Shown here piece by piece: positions 18,378 to 28,100 of a stretch of DNA of 64,000 bases. Below the pieces are notes generated by a model, which ran no database searches, was not told the origin of the DNA, and worked only from the letters and a program-made list of their open reading frames with translations. The stretch is taken from contig CBDFFM010000020.1 in assembly GCA_965246785.1 (NCBI GenBank), forward strand, positions 266,796 through 330,795, in the 5' to 3' direction. Each line of letters opens with the position of its first letter. Position 1 is the first letter of the stretch. The translations under genes and the position numbers were made by a program. The stretch comes from UBA1952 sp965246785 (GTDB lineage: Bacteria > Bacteroidota > Bacteroidia > Chitinophagales > Chitinophagaceae).

Positions 18378-18677
18378 TTATGCTCGAAGTGTGTTCCAGA
18401 ATGACACTAGATACATCATAAGTATGTACTCAGGTATGAGTATCCAAGCCCATGTTGTTGACAGTCGTCCATTCCTGTAGTCTGTCCAAAGGTCATTTTT
18501 GAATCTAAATGCTCCATAGCTGACTACGAACACCAGGATAAAGAACAAGCCGGATGAAAGTAAAAATTTTATCGGAAGGAAAATCCAGAAGTATAAGTAT
18601 GCTTCTATTAAAGTAGTGAGCATACCCATATCCTGCCAATCATCATAGTCCCGCAGGTCTTTTTTTTTGTTTTTCAT
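18378..18677 (-). CDS. Small membrane protein, 99 aa
   Basis: A charged N-terminus (MKNKKKDLRDYDDWQDMGML) is followed by two or three membrane helices (YLYFWIFLPIKFLLSSGLFF, ILVFVVSYGAF, ILIPEYILMMYLV). The gene has its own terminator, lies 200 bp upstream of the NTPase start on the same strand, and shares its AT-rich composition. No family is recognised. It may be an independent small gene or a further part of the transferred cassette. Confidence 0.65.
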   Translation of the reverse strand: MKNKKKDLRDYDDWQDMGMLTTLIEAYLYFWIFLPIKFLLSSGLFFILVFVVSYGAFRFKNDLWTDYRNGRLSTTWAWILIPEYILMMYLVSFWNTLRA

Positions 18678-18837
18678 GTGCGTATTTTTTATTATTTATA
18701 CGCTTCTATATGACTTTGTCAATAGCGACCTACTACTTAGGTTATGAGCAGTTAGATATTTGTGTGCAAATACATTTATCTTATGGTTCTTTTTTTAATT
18801 ATGTGCCGTATTTCAATTACTCCCAGAATAACCAATA

Positions 18838-18878
18838 GCTAAAAAGAATGAGCAGACCATAGGATCTGCTCATTCTTT
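18838..18878 (-). terminator. Terminator at the end of the Rhs locus
   Basis: A 14-bp stem, AAAGAATGAGCAGA/TCTGCTCATTCTTT (18843-18878), is followed on the minus strand by a T run. It lies after the last decayed tip cassette and probably ends the whole minus-strand toxin locus. Confidence 0.8.
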
Positions 18879-18894
18879 CGACACTACTGTTAAT

Positions 18895-19176
18895 CTCATT
18901 CATCTTCATCTGACCGTTAAACCCATACTAATACTGGTCCACCGGATTGCCGCAGCATGTGCTAAATACCGGCACTTGCACGCTCTTCGCATAGGTATAG
19001 AACAACGAATCCACCGTAAACATGGCTTGGGAAGAGCTAAAGCTACCCACACTGGTAACGGTTACGGTAATGGTGCCGGTAGTCGATGTTCCCAGGGCCA
19101 TGATGGGTGCAAAAGACGTACCTACGGTGCCCATGTAGACACTGTATTTTCTGTCAAAGAGCTCTTCAAGAGTCAC
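18895..19176 (-). pseudogene. Decayed third Rhs tip cassette
   Basis: This fragment is a diverged copy of the shared Rhs segment found at about 20710-21340 and 22870-23500. Recognisable phrases are TSFAPIMALGTSTTGTITVT, MFTVDSLFYTYAKSVQVPVF and CGNPVDQY. A stop codon directly follows DQY, although the nucleotide similarity continues (TTCATCTTCATCTGACCG resembles the GNEMKMNGQ region of the full gene). The segment is cut off on its 5' side at about 19130, and no toxin domain follows. It is probably the remnant of an older orphan tip. Confidence 0.75.
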
Positions 19177-19250
19177 TCGCCAAACATGAGTTGTCCGTGC
19201 TTAGACCTCACGCCCCAAACTTGCGCAAGCGGGGTAAAGAATGCTGTAGT

Positions 19251-19808
19251 TTAAGGGACATCTGAAGGAACTGCTTCGTCAGGAGAAAAAAATTCTAGAC
19301 TCCAATATCCTATGGTATCTACCACTCCATTAAAGTCCATGAGTTTTGTTCTATTCATTTTGACATGATTTCTGTTGAAGATTATGCAATCAAATGAATT
19401 ATTAACCTTATTTTTTTCACAAATCGCTCTTATATTTCTTTTAAAGCCAAGATTGTAGAATATTATTTTAGATGTATCCGCTGCAAGATATACACTAGCA
19501 GTATTATTTATACTATATATATTTATACTGCCGTCTAAATTATAGACCATATACTTTTTTACTAGGTTTTTAATGCCATTCGCGTAGAATATCCATTTAC
19601 CTACCCTTCGTCCGTCATTATAAATTGCTATCAACTGTACAAATTTACTTGTGTCGTTATCGACGAAATATATCCACTTTCCAGTCTTTCGGCCTACAGA
19701 ATTATATTTGTTAATAAATTCACCTCTAAAAGATATGCCTGTTTGCCCAAATGACGAAAGACTCAGCCCATTCAATGCTAAGACTATAATTAGTATGGCA
19801 TCCCTCAT
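19251..19808 (-). CDS. Exported MORN-like protein, putative immunity protein for the metzincin tip
   Basis: This 185-residue protein has a signal peptide ending near LSLSSFGQ. Its N-terminal half carries repeated strands of the form GRKTGKWIYF and GRRVGKWIFYANG, similar to MORN/YwqK-type repeats; the C-terminal half is lysine- and asparagine-rich and unassigned. It starts 6 bp after the stop codon of the orphan tip at 19815-21314, exactly where immunity genes sit in polymorphic-toxin loci. An exported immunity protein would fit a protease that acts in the periplasm. Function is inferred from position only. Confidence 0.7.
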   Translation of the reverse strand: MRDAILIIVLALNGLSLSSFGQTGISFRGEFINKYNSVGRKTGKWIYFVDNDTSKFVQLIAIYNDGRRVGKWIFYANGIKNLVKKYMVYNLDGSINIYSINNTASVYLAADTSKIIFYNLGFKRNIRAICEKNKVNNSFDCIIFNRNHVKMNRTKLMDFNGVVDTIGYWSLEFFSPDEAVPSDVP

Positions 19809-19814
19809 TGTTAA

Positions 19815-21314
19815 CTATTTAGCTGGTTGAGACTGATATACTGGATTTGGATTAGCACTACCCTGATAAGCTTTATTACTAGCAGGAACTACCTCACCGT
19901 CTTTCATTTGCTGAACTCCCGATCCAGTATCAAAGAGTATTGTATTCTCTGGATTACCTTGACCTTTTCCATTATCTCGCTCAAAATCATCGGCATTTGA
20001 AGGACTAGTAACGTTAATATTATATATTAATTTCTGTATATTACCTCTTATAATGGTATTTCTAAGCAAGTCATTTTGATCATATACCTCTTTCATCACA
20101 CCATTCAAGAAATGTGGCATACCCATAGAATGCCCCAGTTCATGCTCATCAGTATTTTCAGCAAGGGGCTTAGCACGCACGTATATATTTTTGCCGTCGT
20201 ATGTGATATATCCGTTTTCTTTTTTCTTTCCGGAAATGCCTGCCGCTCGTTCGTCCTCATTTACTTTCTCATCGTCTATGGCAAAACTGACACCAATCTT
20301 ATCATTAATAGCACTTTTTAGTATGTCATTTGATTCAATCACCTTAATATCAAATGCTATTGTATAAGGCTTTTTATTGCTTGCATAAGTATATCGAAAA
20401 GACGATACCAACTTTTCGCTAGAGGAATTCCAGAAAGATGCAGCATTTTCTGCCCGACTTTTAGCCGCATTATCCCCCCTGGCTACATAAACATTAGTTT
20501 TTATTATTATGCTTTTATTCTTATGATTAAAGTATACTCCTGCCTTCTCTCCTTGTTCATCAATAAAAGTAATTGGTGAGTTTAAAGCGAAAGAATAAGG
20601 AGAGATTTCCGAAAAACTTTTCGCTAGGGGGTCTAAGCTAAAGAATCTGGCAATTCTTGAGTTATACATTCTTGCGTCAAAGTTGTAGGTATTGCCGATC
20701 CCCGCCACCTCATTATCCTTGTACTTCCCATTAAACCCAAATTCATACTGGTCAATAGGGTTACCGCAGCGGGTGCTGAACACCGGCACGTGCACACTCT
20801 GTGCATAGGTATAAAACAGGGAATCCACCGTGAACATTGCCTGAGAGGAGCTGTAGCTTCCCACACTGGTAACGGTTACCGTTATGGTGCCGGTAGTCGA
20901 TGTTCCTAGGGTCATGATGGGTGCAAAGGACGTACCTACGGTCATGGTAGGTATGGGAGAGGTATAGTTGAAGTTAGCGCTCGCCAGCTGCACCCCGCTT
21001 GTGCCTGTTCCCTTATATACCCGTACCTGAACCGCTCCTGCCAGCGCGCTTAGCTTGATGCCCAGAGTAATATACGGGTTGGGTATCCCGCTGATGGTAT
21101 AGCTGAAACCGCTGCCCGCAGCGCTACCGGTTGTCGTGACACCTGTGCCATAGCTAGTAGAGGTGGTTAAACCTGCGCTTCCCACGGAGACGGCCCCGCC
21201 GCCCCCGCTGGGATGTAGCGGCCCGCCATTCACCTCGTAGGTCTGTATATATTCCGTCCAGGAAGTAGGCAGGGTCACGCACAGACCTGCTGAGTCGAAG
21301 CTTCTGCCTATCAT
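19815..21314 (-). CDS. Orphan Rhs tip with metzincin-type metallopeptidase motif
   Basis: The first 190 or so residues repeat the beta-rich segment of the full Rhs protein. Next come the Rhs-core end (FGFNGKYKDNEVAGIGN, ARFFSLDPLAKSFSEISPYS) and a unique toxin domain of about 245 residues. The toxin domain contains HELGHSMGMPH (391-401), a full HExxHxxGxxH zinc site as in metzincin peptidases. Core similarity extends upstream past the listed ATG (PFGEL, and IRDKP before it) until an in-frame stop near 21400, so this is a tip cut off from its core. It may be silent until recombined into the full gene or, less likely, expressed alone. Its immunity gene follows at once. Confidence 0.85.
   Translation of the reverse strand: MIGRSFDSAGLCVTLPTSWTEYIQTYEVNGGPLHPSGGGGAVSVGSAGLTTSTSYGTGVTTTGSAAGSGFSYTISGIPNPYITLGIKLSALAGAVQVRVYKGTGTSGVQLASANFNYTSPIPTMTVGTSFAPIMTLGTSTTGTITVTVTSVGSYSSSQAMFTVDSLFYTYAQSVHVPVFSTRCGNPIDQYEFGFNGKYKDNEVAGIGNTYNFDARMYNSRIARFFSLDPLAKSFSEISPYSFALNSPITFIDEQGEKAGVYFNHKNKSIIIKTNVYVARGDNAAKSRAENAASFWNSSSEKLVSSFRYTYASNKKPYTIAFDIKVIESNDILKSAINDKIGVSFAIDDEKVNEDERAAGISGKKKENGYITYDGKNIYVRAKPLAENTDEHELGHSMGMPHFLNGVMKEVYDQNDLLRNTIIRGNIQKLIYNINVTSPSNADDFERDNGKGQGNPENTILFDTGSGVQQMKDGEVVPASNKAYQGSANPNPVYQSQPAK
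20794..21263 (-). repeat. Recombination block shared with the full Rhs gene, copy A
   Basis: Over about 470 bp I see no mismatch with 22961-23430 at a constant offset of 2167. On both sides the similarity continues but drops abruptly: roughly 17 differences in the 84 bp on the low side, and at least 8 in the next 75 bp on the high side. The pattern suggests recent gene conversion between the orphan tip and the full gene. Confidence 0.85.
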
Positions 21315-21588
21315 CAGCTCACCGAACGGATAGTAGTCATACTTCTCAGGTATACTTGCGCGAGTGGGTTTGTCTCTAATTCCTTTGCGCTGCTATTAGC
21401 GCCGCATCAGAGCAGTAACCCATTCATGTAATGGCAATACAATGTCTGCTGGTATTAAGTGCTGGTTTCTCAAAGACTGGTAGTGACTAAGTTTCTAAGA
21501 AGCAAGTTTAAATACGGTTCTGACCATTGCCATATACGGAATTGAGAATGCATTAAAAACTTATTTTAATGTCATAACATACTGTACA

Positions 21589-22020
21589 TTATCTTCTATC
21601 TAATAAATGTGCTTTAACAGAATCTAACTCAGTCTTAGCGTTAGGTACTCCTCTGCTTGCAGCCACAGTTAGGTATTCAATAGCTAAATTCTTGGTTTTA
21701 TTATCCATGTCTCCTAACGAATAAGTTTTCGTCGTAAAAGAAGTCTTTAAACTAATGTAGACATCATAATAAGCTGGAGTAAAGTCATATTTATTAGCCA
21801 TTACAAGTGCAGAAAAAAGAATGTCCCCACTTGGATATCGCAGTTCACCCTTGGTTAGCTCTATATATGCTTCTGTATCACCTGTAGATAGAACCTTCTC
21901 TTTTAGCTCGTCAATAGGGATACTTGTCATATTCATAGGTCGACTTTGGGGGGTATTACAGCCAACCACTATTACCATAATTAATATTTCAAATATTAAT
22001 GTGAAAACCCTGAATTTCAT
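21589..22020 (-). CDS. Sel1-like lipoprotein, putative immunity protein of the main Rhs tip
   Basis: This 143-residue lipoprotein has a lipobox (IMVIVVGC, Cys21). The mature part includes PIDELKEKVLSTGDTEAYIE, LFSALVMANKYDFTPAYYDV and a Sel1-like helical pair (AIEYLTVAASRGVPNAKTEL). As I recall, lipoproteins of this kind commonly lie next to Rhs genes in Bacteroidota. It begins 90 bp after the stop codon of the 3412-residue Rhs gene, on the same strand, the usual position for an immunity gene. Direct binding to the Rhs tip is inference. Confidence 0.75.
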   Translation of the reverse strand: MKFRVFTLIFEILIMVIVVGCNTPQSRPMNMTSIPIDELKEKVLSTGDTEAYIELTKGELRYPSGDILFSALVMANKYDFTPAYYDVYISLKTSFTTKTYSLGDMDNKTKNLAIEYLTVAASRGVPNAKTELDSVKAHLLDRR

Positions 22021-22110
22021 AAGAATAGATTTAGGTTATAGAATAAGCCAACATGAATATTTGATTTATAAAATAATATAATATTATATATCTATAGAAC
22101 TCTCTTTTAT

Positions 22111-25100
22111 TCATCTGCTTCCATTCCTGCTTTGAACCTGTCGGTTTACATGATTTGCCTGATCCGTTCCTTTCTGAGCTTTCGACTGTTGTGGAATAAA
22201 AGATTTTGGGTTTATATTTCCATTAAACATGTTTATCAATATGCCATTTTGGTAAACGAGCCAATGGCCCATACCAATACTTTTTCCATCCTTGTTAGTC
22301 TTTCTCGGCCCAATTTCCTCTCCTGTCCTAAACCATTTGTTGCCTATATAATGATCCTCTTCATCAGGAGCTATAATGTAAGCGTTTTTAAATTCGGGCG
22401 CTATAGAAATCAGATATGCTATATTAGGCTTCTCTTTATTTGCGCTTGGCCTCCCCGTAAGACATGAGTGCAGAACAATAATTGTTTGGTCGCCATATTT
22501 TCTATTACGCCAAAGGTCGCTTTTTGTCTTAAGCATGGCATCAACTGACTTTGCATCCATATACAGTATTTCAGAAAACCCATCCACATAGTTGGCTATT
22601 CTATCGATGTTACCATGCGCAAATAAATGTACTCTTGTATTATCAGTTTCTTTTTGAGCAGCCGAATAAATTATTCTATCATCTCCTTGATTTTGAACTA
22701 ACGTAATGGGCTCAAGTCCTTCAAAATCAATCGCATCAACCGGCCTGTTTCCCGCAAATGCAAACGGACTATAAAAAGGATACTTTTTCGTCAAAGGGTC
22801 AACACTCCAGAACCGTCCGAGTCTTGAATCTTGTTCCCTGAACTTAAACTGATTGTGATTGCCAATCCCTGCAATCTCATTCATCTTCATTTGCCCGTTA
22901 AACCCAAATTCATACTGATCTACCGGATTACCGCAGCGCGTGCTAAACACAGGCACATGTACACTCTGTGCATAGGTATAAAACAGGGAATCCACCGTGA
23001 ACATTGCCTGAGAGGAGCTGTAGCTTCCCACACTGGTAACGGTTACCGTTATGGTGCCGGTAGTCGATGTTCCTAGGGTCATGATGGGTGCAAAGGACGT
23101 ACCTACGGTCATGGTAGGTATGGGAGAGGTATAGTTGAAGTTAGCGCTCGCCAGCTGCACCCCGCTTGTGCCTGTTCCCTTATATACCCGTACCTGAACC
23201 GCTCCTGCCAGCGCGCTTAGCTTGATGCCCAGAGTAATATACGGGTTGGGTATCCCGCTGATGGTATAGCTGAAACCGCTGCCCGCAGCGCTACCGGTTG
23301 TCGTGACACCTGTGCCATAGCTAGTAGAGGTGGTTAAACCTGCGCTTCCCACGGAGACGGCCCCGCCGCCCCCGCTGGGATGTAGCGGCCCGCCATTCAC
23401 CTCGTAGGTCTGTATATATTCCGTCCAGGAGGTAGGCAGGGTTACGCACAGGCCTGCCGAGTCGAAGCTTCTGCCTACCATCAGCTCACCAAATGGGTAG
23501 TAGTCATATACCATGATGGGAGCGGCGCGGAACTCGTCCCTGATGCTGTCCCCGTTGATGTCTTTGCTGTACTTCTTGTCGCTTACCGTCTCCTGCACGT
23601 TACCGAGATGATTCACCAGCTCATACTGCTTCAGACCAATGTCGTGCACGGCTTGGGCAGCACTGTCCAGCCCATTGCCGTAAGGGCTGAGCCTGCCCGC
23701 CTTGATGGGCGCATTGAGCTCGTAGCTGTACCAGTGCCGCGGCTTAATTACGTTCCGAATGTCGATAAGGCCCAACACATCGTCGTAGCTGCACGCATAA
23801 TCACCCGCGTATGAAATACCCAATCGCGAAGAACCGTACATATGGTGGTTGGACAGGCGTATGCCTTGTTCCAGCAGGTAGGGAGCGCCACTTAACGAGG
23901 CGTTCTGCACTGCAGTCAGGGTAGTGCCTGCCGCGGTAGCCAACCCTGTAATATCAAGGCTGCCGTCGTCTATGGCGGCCAGCGCGGTGTCTAATAACGC
24001 GGGCCCCTGAAGGCTCGTCAGGCTTTGAAGATAGTTCAGCGGGTCGTCTAGATAGGCCACGGTTGCAAGCCCCTCTTCTCCCCCATCGCTGAACGCGATT
24101 ACGTTGCTCAACCCCTCACCCCACCAGGATGCAAAGCCGTAGATGCCGGCCAGACTTTTGTCACCGACATATCTTGCCCGCGCCTCTGCAGCCGCATCCC
24201 CAAAGTTTACAAGCGCATTGCGCGTCATATCCACATATCCGTCATGCAGAGCCCATTCACTTACCGCCGTGTCATTTACGCCGGCCACATACAGTTCATC
24301 ACTGGTTACCTCTCGGAGCCAGTTGCGCAGCAGCCCCGTATCACTACTGTAATAGCCATAGAGCATGTCCCTGAGATATTCCGGCCCCTTGCCGTTCATT
24401 TCAGTACGGAAGGTGTAAAGCAGCCGCGCGCTGTCAGCGGCCGTATTCAGGCCAATACCCCAGTAGGTGGCAGTAGCTGCCGCCACGGATGGGAGATTGC
24501 TGATAAGCTGGGCCATTGCGTGCTTCTGTACCTCGCTGTCCGGGTGAAAAAGTATCGTATGGTTTATCTGTGTGAGCACTTCACTGGCGCTCAGGTGATA
24601 GTCCGCCGCGTGATCATCAGCCATAGCTGTCAGCAGCGCGTCTGCCACTACATAACCGTCTCCCGCAGTGCCCGCAGAAAGGGGGGCTGCATAGCGGCAT
24701 AATGTCCGGCTTAGTTTCGGGGCATTATTTATAAAATGCTGAAGCAGCGAGGGCGAGGCTGCCAGATATACGCCGGCCGGGAATTGCAGCGTACTGCTGC
24801 CGATGCCGGTGATGTAATTGACAAAGGCTGGATTGGTGGTTAAGCCAGTGCCATTGAGCACGCCAATCCAGGTACCGGTGGGATTTCCTCCGGTAAGTGA
24901 AGTTCGTATGCCGGTAATAGTGACAATCTTGGCCTGCGTATTAAAGTGGTCCCGGCCTACATATTCGGCAAGGATATTTCCCTGGGCATCGCGCACATAG
25001 TAGGTCATGTCCTCAAACTGGCTATTGTAACTCGTATAAATGTTCTTTTTGAGGACCCTGTTGCCCATGGCATCATACTGAAAATGATATGGAGTGCCGA

Positions 25101-28100
25101 CGCTCGTCAGGTCGGTCATTTTTCCATAGATGTTCCACTTGATGCCTGTTGCGTTGGAAGTAAGGTCGTTGGTTAAGTTACCGTCTGCATCATATGTGAA
25201 GCGCGTGGCGCTAGTCACAGTGTATTGCGGCAGGTCAAGCTTGGGCATCGGTGAGTACGAAGCATAATCCAGCACGTTGGTAAGCTTGTTGTTGTGGGCA
25301 CCGTTGGGATAGCTGTATATAAGCGAATCCATAGTGTTGCCATTGCACGCTTTCCGGTTTAGGGCTAAAATATTGCCGTCTAAATCATACTTATAGGAGG
25401 ATGCGTACCAATCGTTGAATTGCAGTATACCGGCGCTATCCTTTGCATAGTTTGCCCTGCGGATGCGGTTCATCTGGTCATAGGTAAAGATAGCGGTAAT
25501 GGGCCCGCAGGGAGTTACATCCGTGGTCAGCCGCGCAATATTGCCATTGAACAGGCTTTTGCCGGTTGTGGCAAGGTAACTCACAGGTGTAGCGCCTATA
25601 GGCTGGTAGTCATTCTTAAAGTAGTCAATGGTTGTAGCGTAGACATCCTTAGGCGTCACTGAGCTTTTCCTGCCATCATTTCCCAGGTCTCGCAATGTGT
25701 CCGTACGGTCGCCATTAATGCTCTTAAGCCAGCCTTGTATGGTGTAAGCGTAGTCCATTCCCTGCACGCGCTGGTCGCCGAGGCTCACGCGCGCCAGCGG
25801 GCCATGCTGATAATAGGTGTAGGCGGCGTCCCGCTTCCAGATGAAGCCGTCGTGGGATGTCTCCGCACGTACAATTCGGTTATCGGCATCATAGCCGTAG
25901 CGCTGGTAGAACTGGTCGCCGAAGCCGCGGTTGTATGCAAGCATGTTCACCTTACCACTGATGAGGTCGTACTCATAGTCCACCCGCTTGAACCGCTGCT
26001 TAGTAGCCTCAAGCGATGGAAACTCCTGTACAAGTGTTTTTACGTTGCCTGCTACGTCATAGCTATAGTGTGTTGCATGCGTGTAGTTACTCACCGGCGG
26101 CAAGCCGGCAGTATCAGGCGGCACATTTTCAAAGTACATGTTCGCGGTTATGCGGCTGCGCAGGTTCTGTTGCACACTCATACCGGGTTTGGCGCCCATG
26201 TTTATGAGCGCCGTGTCGTACACCGTTGCCACCACATCGGTTCGGGGAAGGCGCCGAATCTTTTTAGCAAAGAGTAGATTATCATAGGTATTGGCAGTAT
26301 TGGGAGCGCAAAAGGTCCACAGGCTGTCGGTCAGGTTTTCACAGGCGCACGCATTGGGAGGAGCAGTCTTTACCCACACGCTATTGACCTTATTGTATAA
26401 TGGCTGGTCGGCGAACACAGGACAGTCCGCCCATTGCACCTGTCCGGTTTCTGTCAGCCGGTTCTGGCCATCATAGAGCATATAGGTGAACAGGCCGCCA
26501 GCCTTTTGCCGCTGTGTCTGGGACAGGATGACATTACCCTTCGCGTCATAGGTCATGGTTTTCTGGCCCGCATCCGGTGTAAGTTCCCGCACAGGCTTAT
26601 TCGCGGTGTTGTACTCGTAATGCGTCACCTTATCATGCGCCGGCAGTCCTGTGGCTGCCACCATTTTGTTTGCACGCAGGCTTTTTACTGTAGCTGCATT
26701 GGTACTGTTCAGTGGATGAACGCCTGCTGGCGGGACTGTAGTGATGAGGTTACCAGCGAGGTCATAACTGTAGAGTGTATAGGCAAATCGCTTGTCGGCG
26801 TATTCCACCCATAGCTTCTCGCCCAGATGACTCATCACGTGATTATAAAACGCTGTACGAAGGGCATGCTTAAAGGAATCGATATAGTTGGCATAATTCG
26901 TCTTGCCAATATAGATTGCATTATCCAGGCGCTGCTGCTCACAGTTGGGCTTGCTGCCTACCTCGCCGCTGGCAGGGTCATCCGGCCCATTCGGGTGCTC
27001 ATTTCCCATCATCACGTCCTGTAGCTTCCGGCTCCACGTAAGGTCAAAATCAGTGCTACCGGCAGCATAAAAAGTATCCGACGGTATACCTGTTCTGGTC
27101 AACAGTAGCGTAAACCGGCGTGATGCGCTATCCCCGTTTTCATGGCGCACACCCGCAAGGGTCATCTGCGGATGCACGTTCTCAAACACCCACTGCGGCA
27201 TGCGCACATAAACGTCATAGAGCTTCTTGCCTGCCCCGAAGTAACGATACCAGTATAACCCATCCGCGCAACGGTAAAGCTTCAGGCTATGTCCGCTTGG
27301 CGCTGTCGTAGCGGTAGCCGAATTAGAAGTGGTCGGCAAAAAAACATGATTGCTGCCGAGATAAGTTCCGGCCATGCCGAATATCTGCTCAAGCACGCTG
27401 TATCCGCTGAATGTATCCTTAGGCGCCGAGAAGTACAGGTCGGTATGCCGCTTTGGATTCGCCGGATCCACATAGCTCACTGCCGTGCCGCCAAAGGCGG
27501 CAACATTCGCCTCAAGGAAAGATGGCTGCAAGGTATCAAGGATGTTCGGCGGACTCATAGCCTGCATAGCGTAGGCATAGCGCAGGTACTGCTGCTTTTC
27601 CGGCTTATAATAGTCCCTGTTCAGGGTTGCATAAACGGTCGGAAACCAATAGCCATTAACGCTGTGCAGGTATAAATTGGTGTCTACCAGAGCAGCCGCC
27701 ACAGACAACTGCGCATTATTCATCACGCCGGACGGGCTGATTGTATACCGGTAGTAAGCGTATCGTTTGGTGCCCTTTTTAACATAAACGGACGCGGCGG
27801 AGCCATATGTAAGCCCTGTCCCCGCGAGCACTGTGTCAATGGTAGCGCCGCTTATTGAATTCTGTGGTACCAGCAGGATGCCGGTATTGCTTGTGACGGC
27901 AACGCCTGTCTGACCACCGTTCGCATTGATAATGCCGTCAAACTTCCGCAACAGCGGATATGGAATGGAGCTGTAATCTATTACGGCTCGCTCGCCGCTG
28001 GCTGTGGAATCGAGCACAATTAGCCTTACGTTGATGCTGTCCGTACTGTTGGCCAAGGCCTGCCTGAAGTCCGCAAAGCTGTTATACCCTGAGTTCGGAA

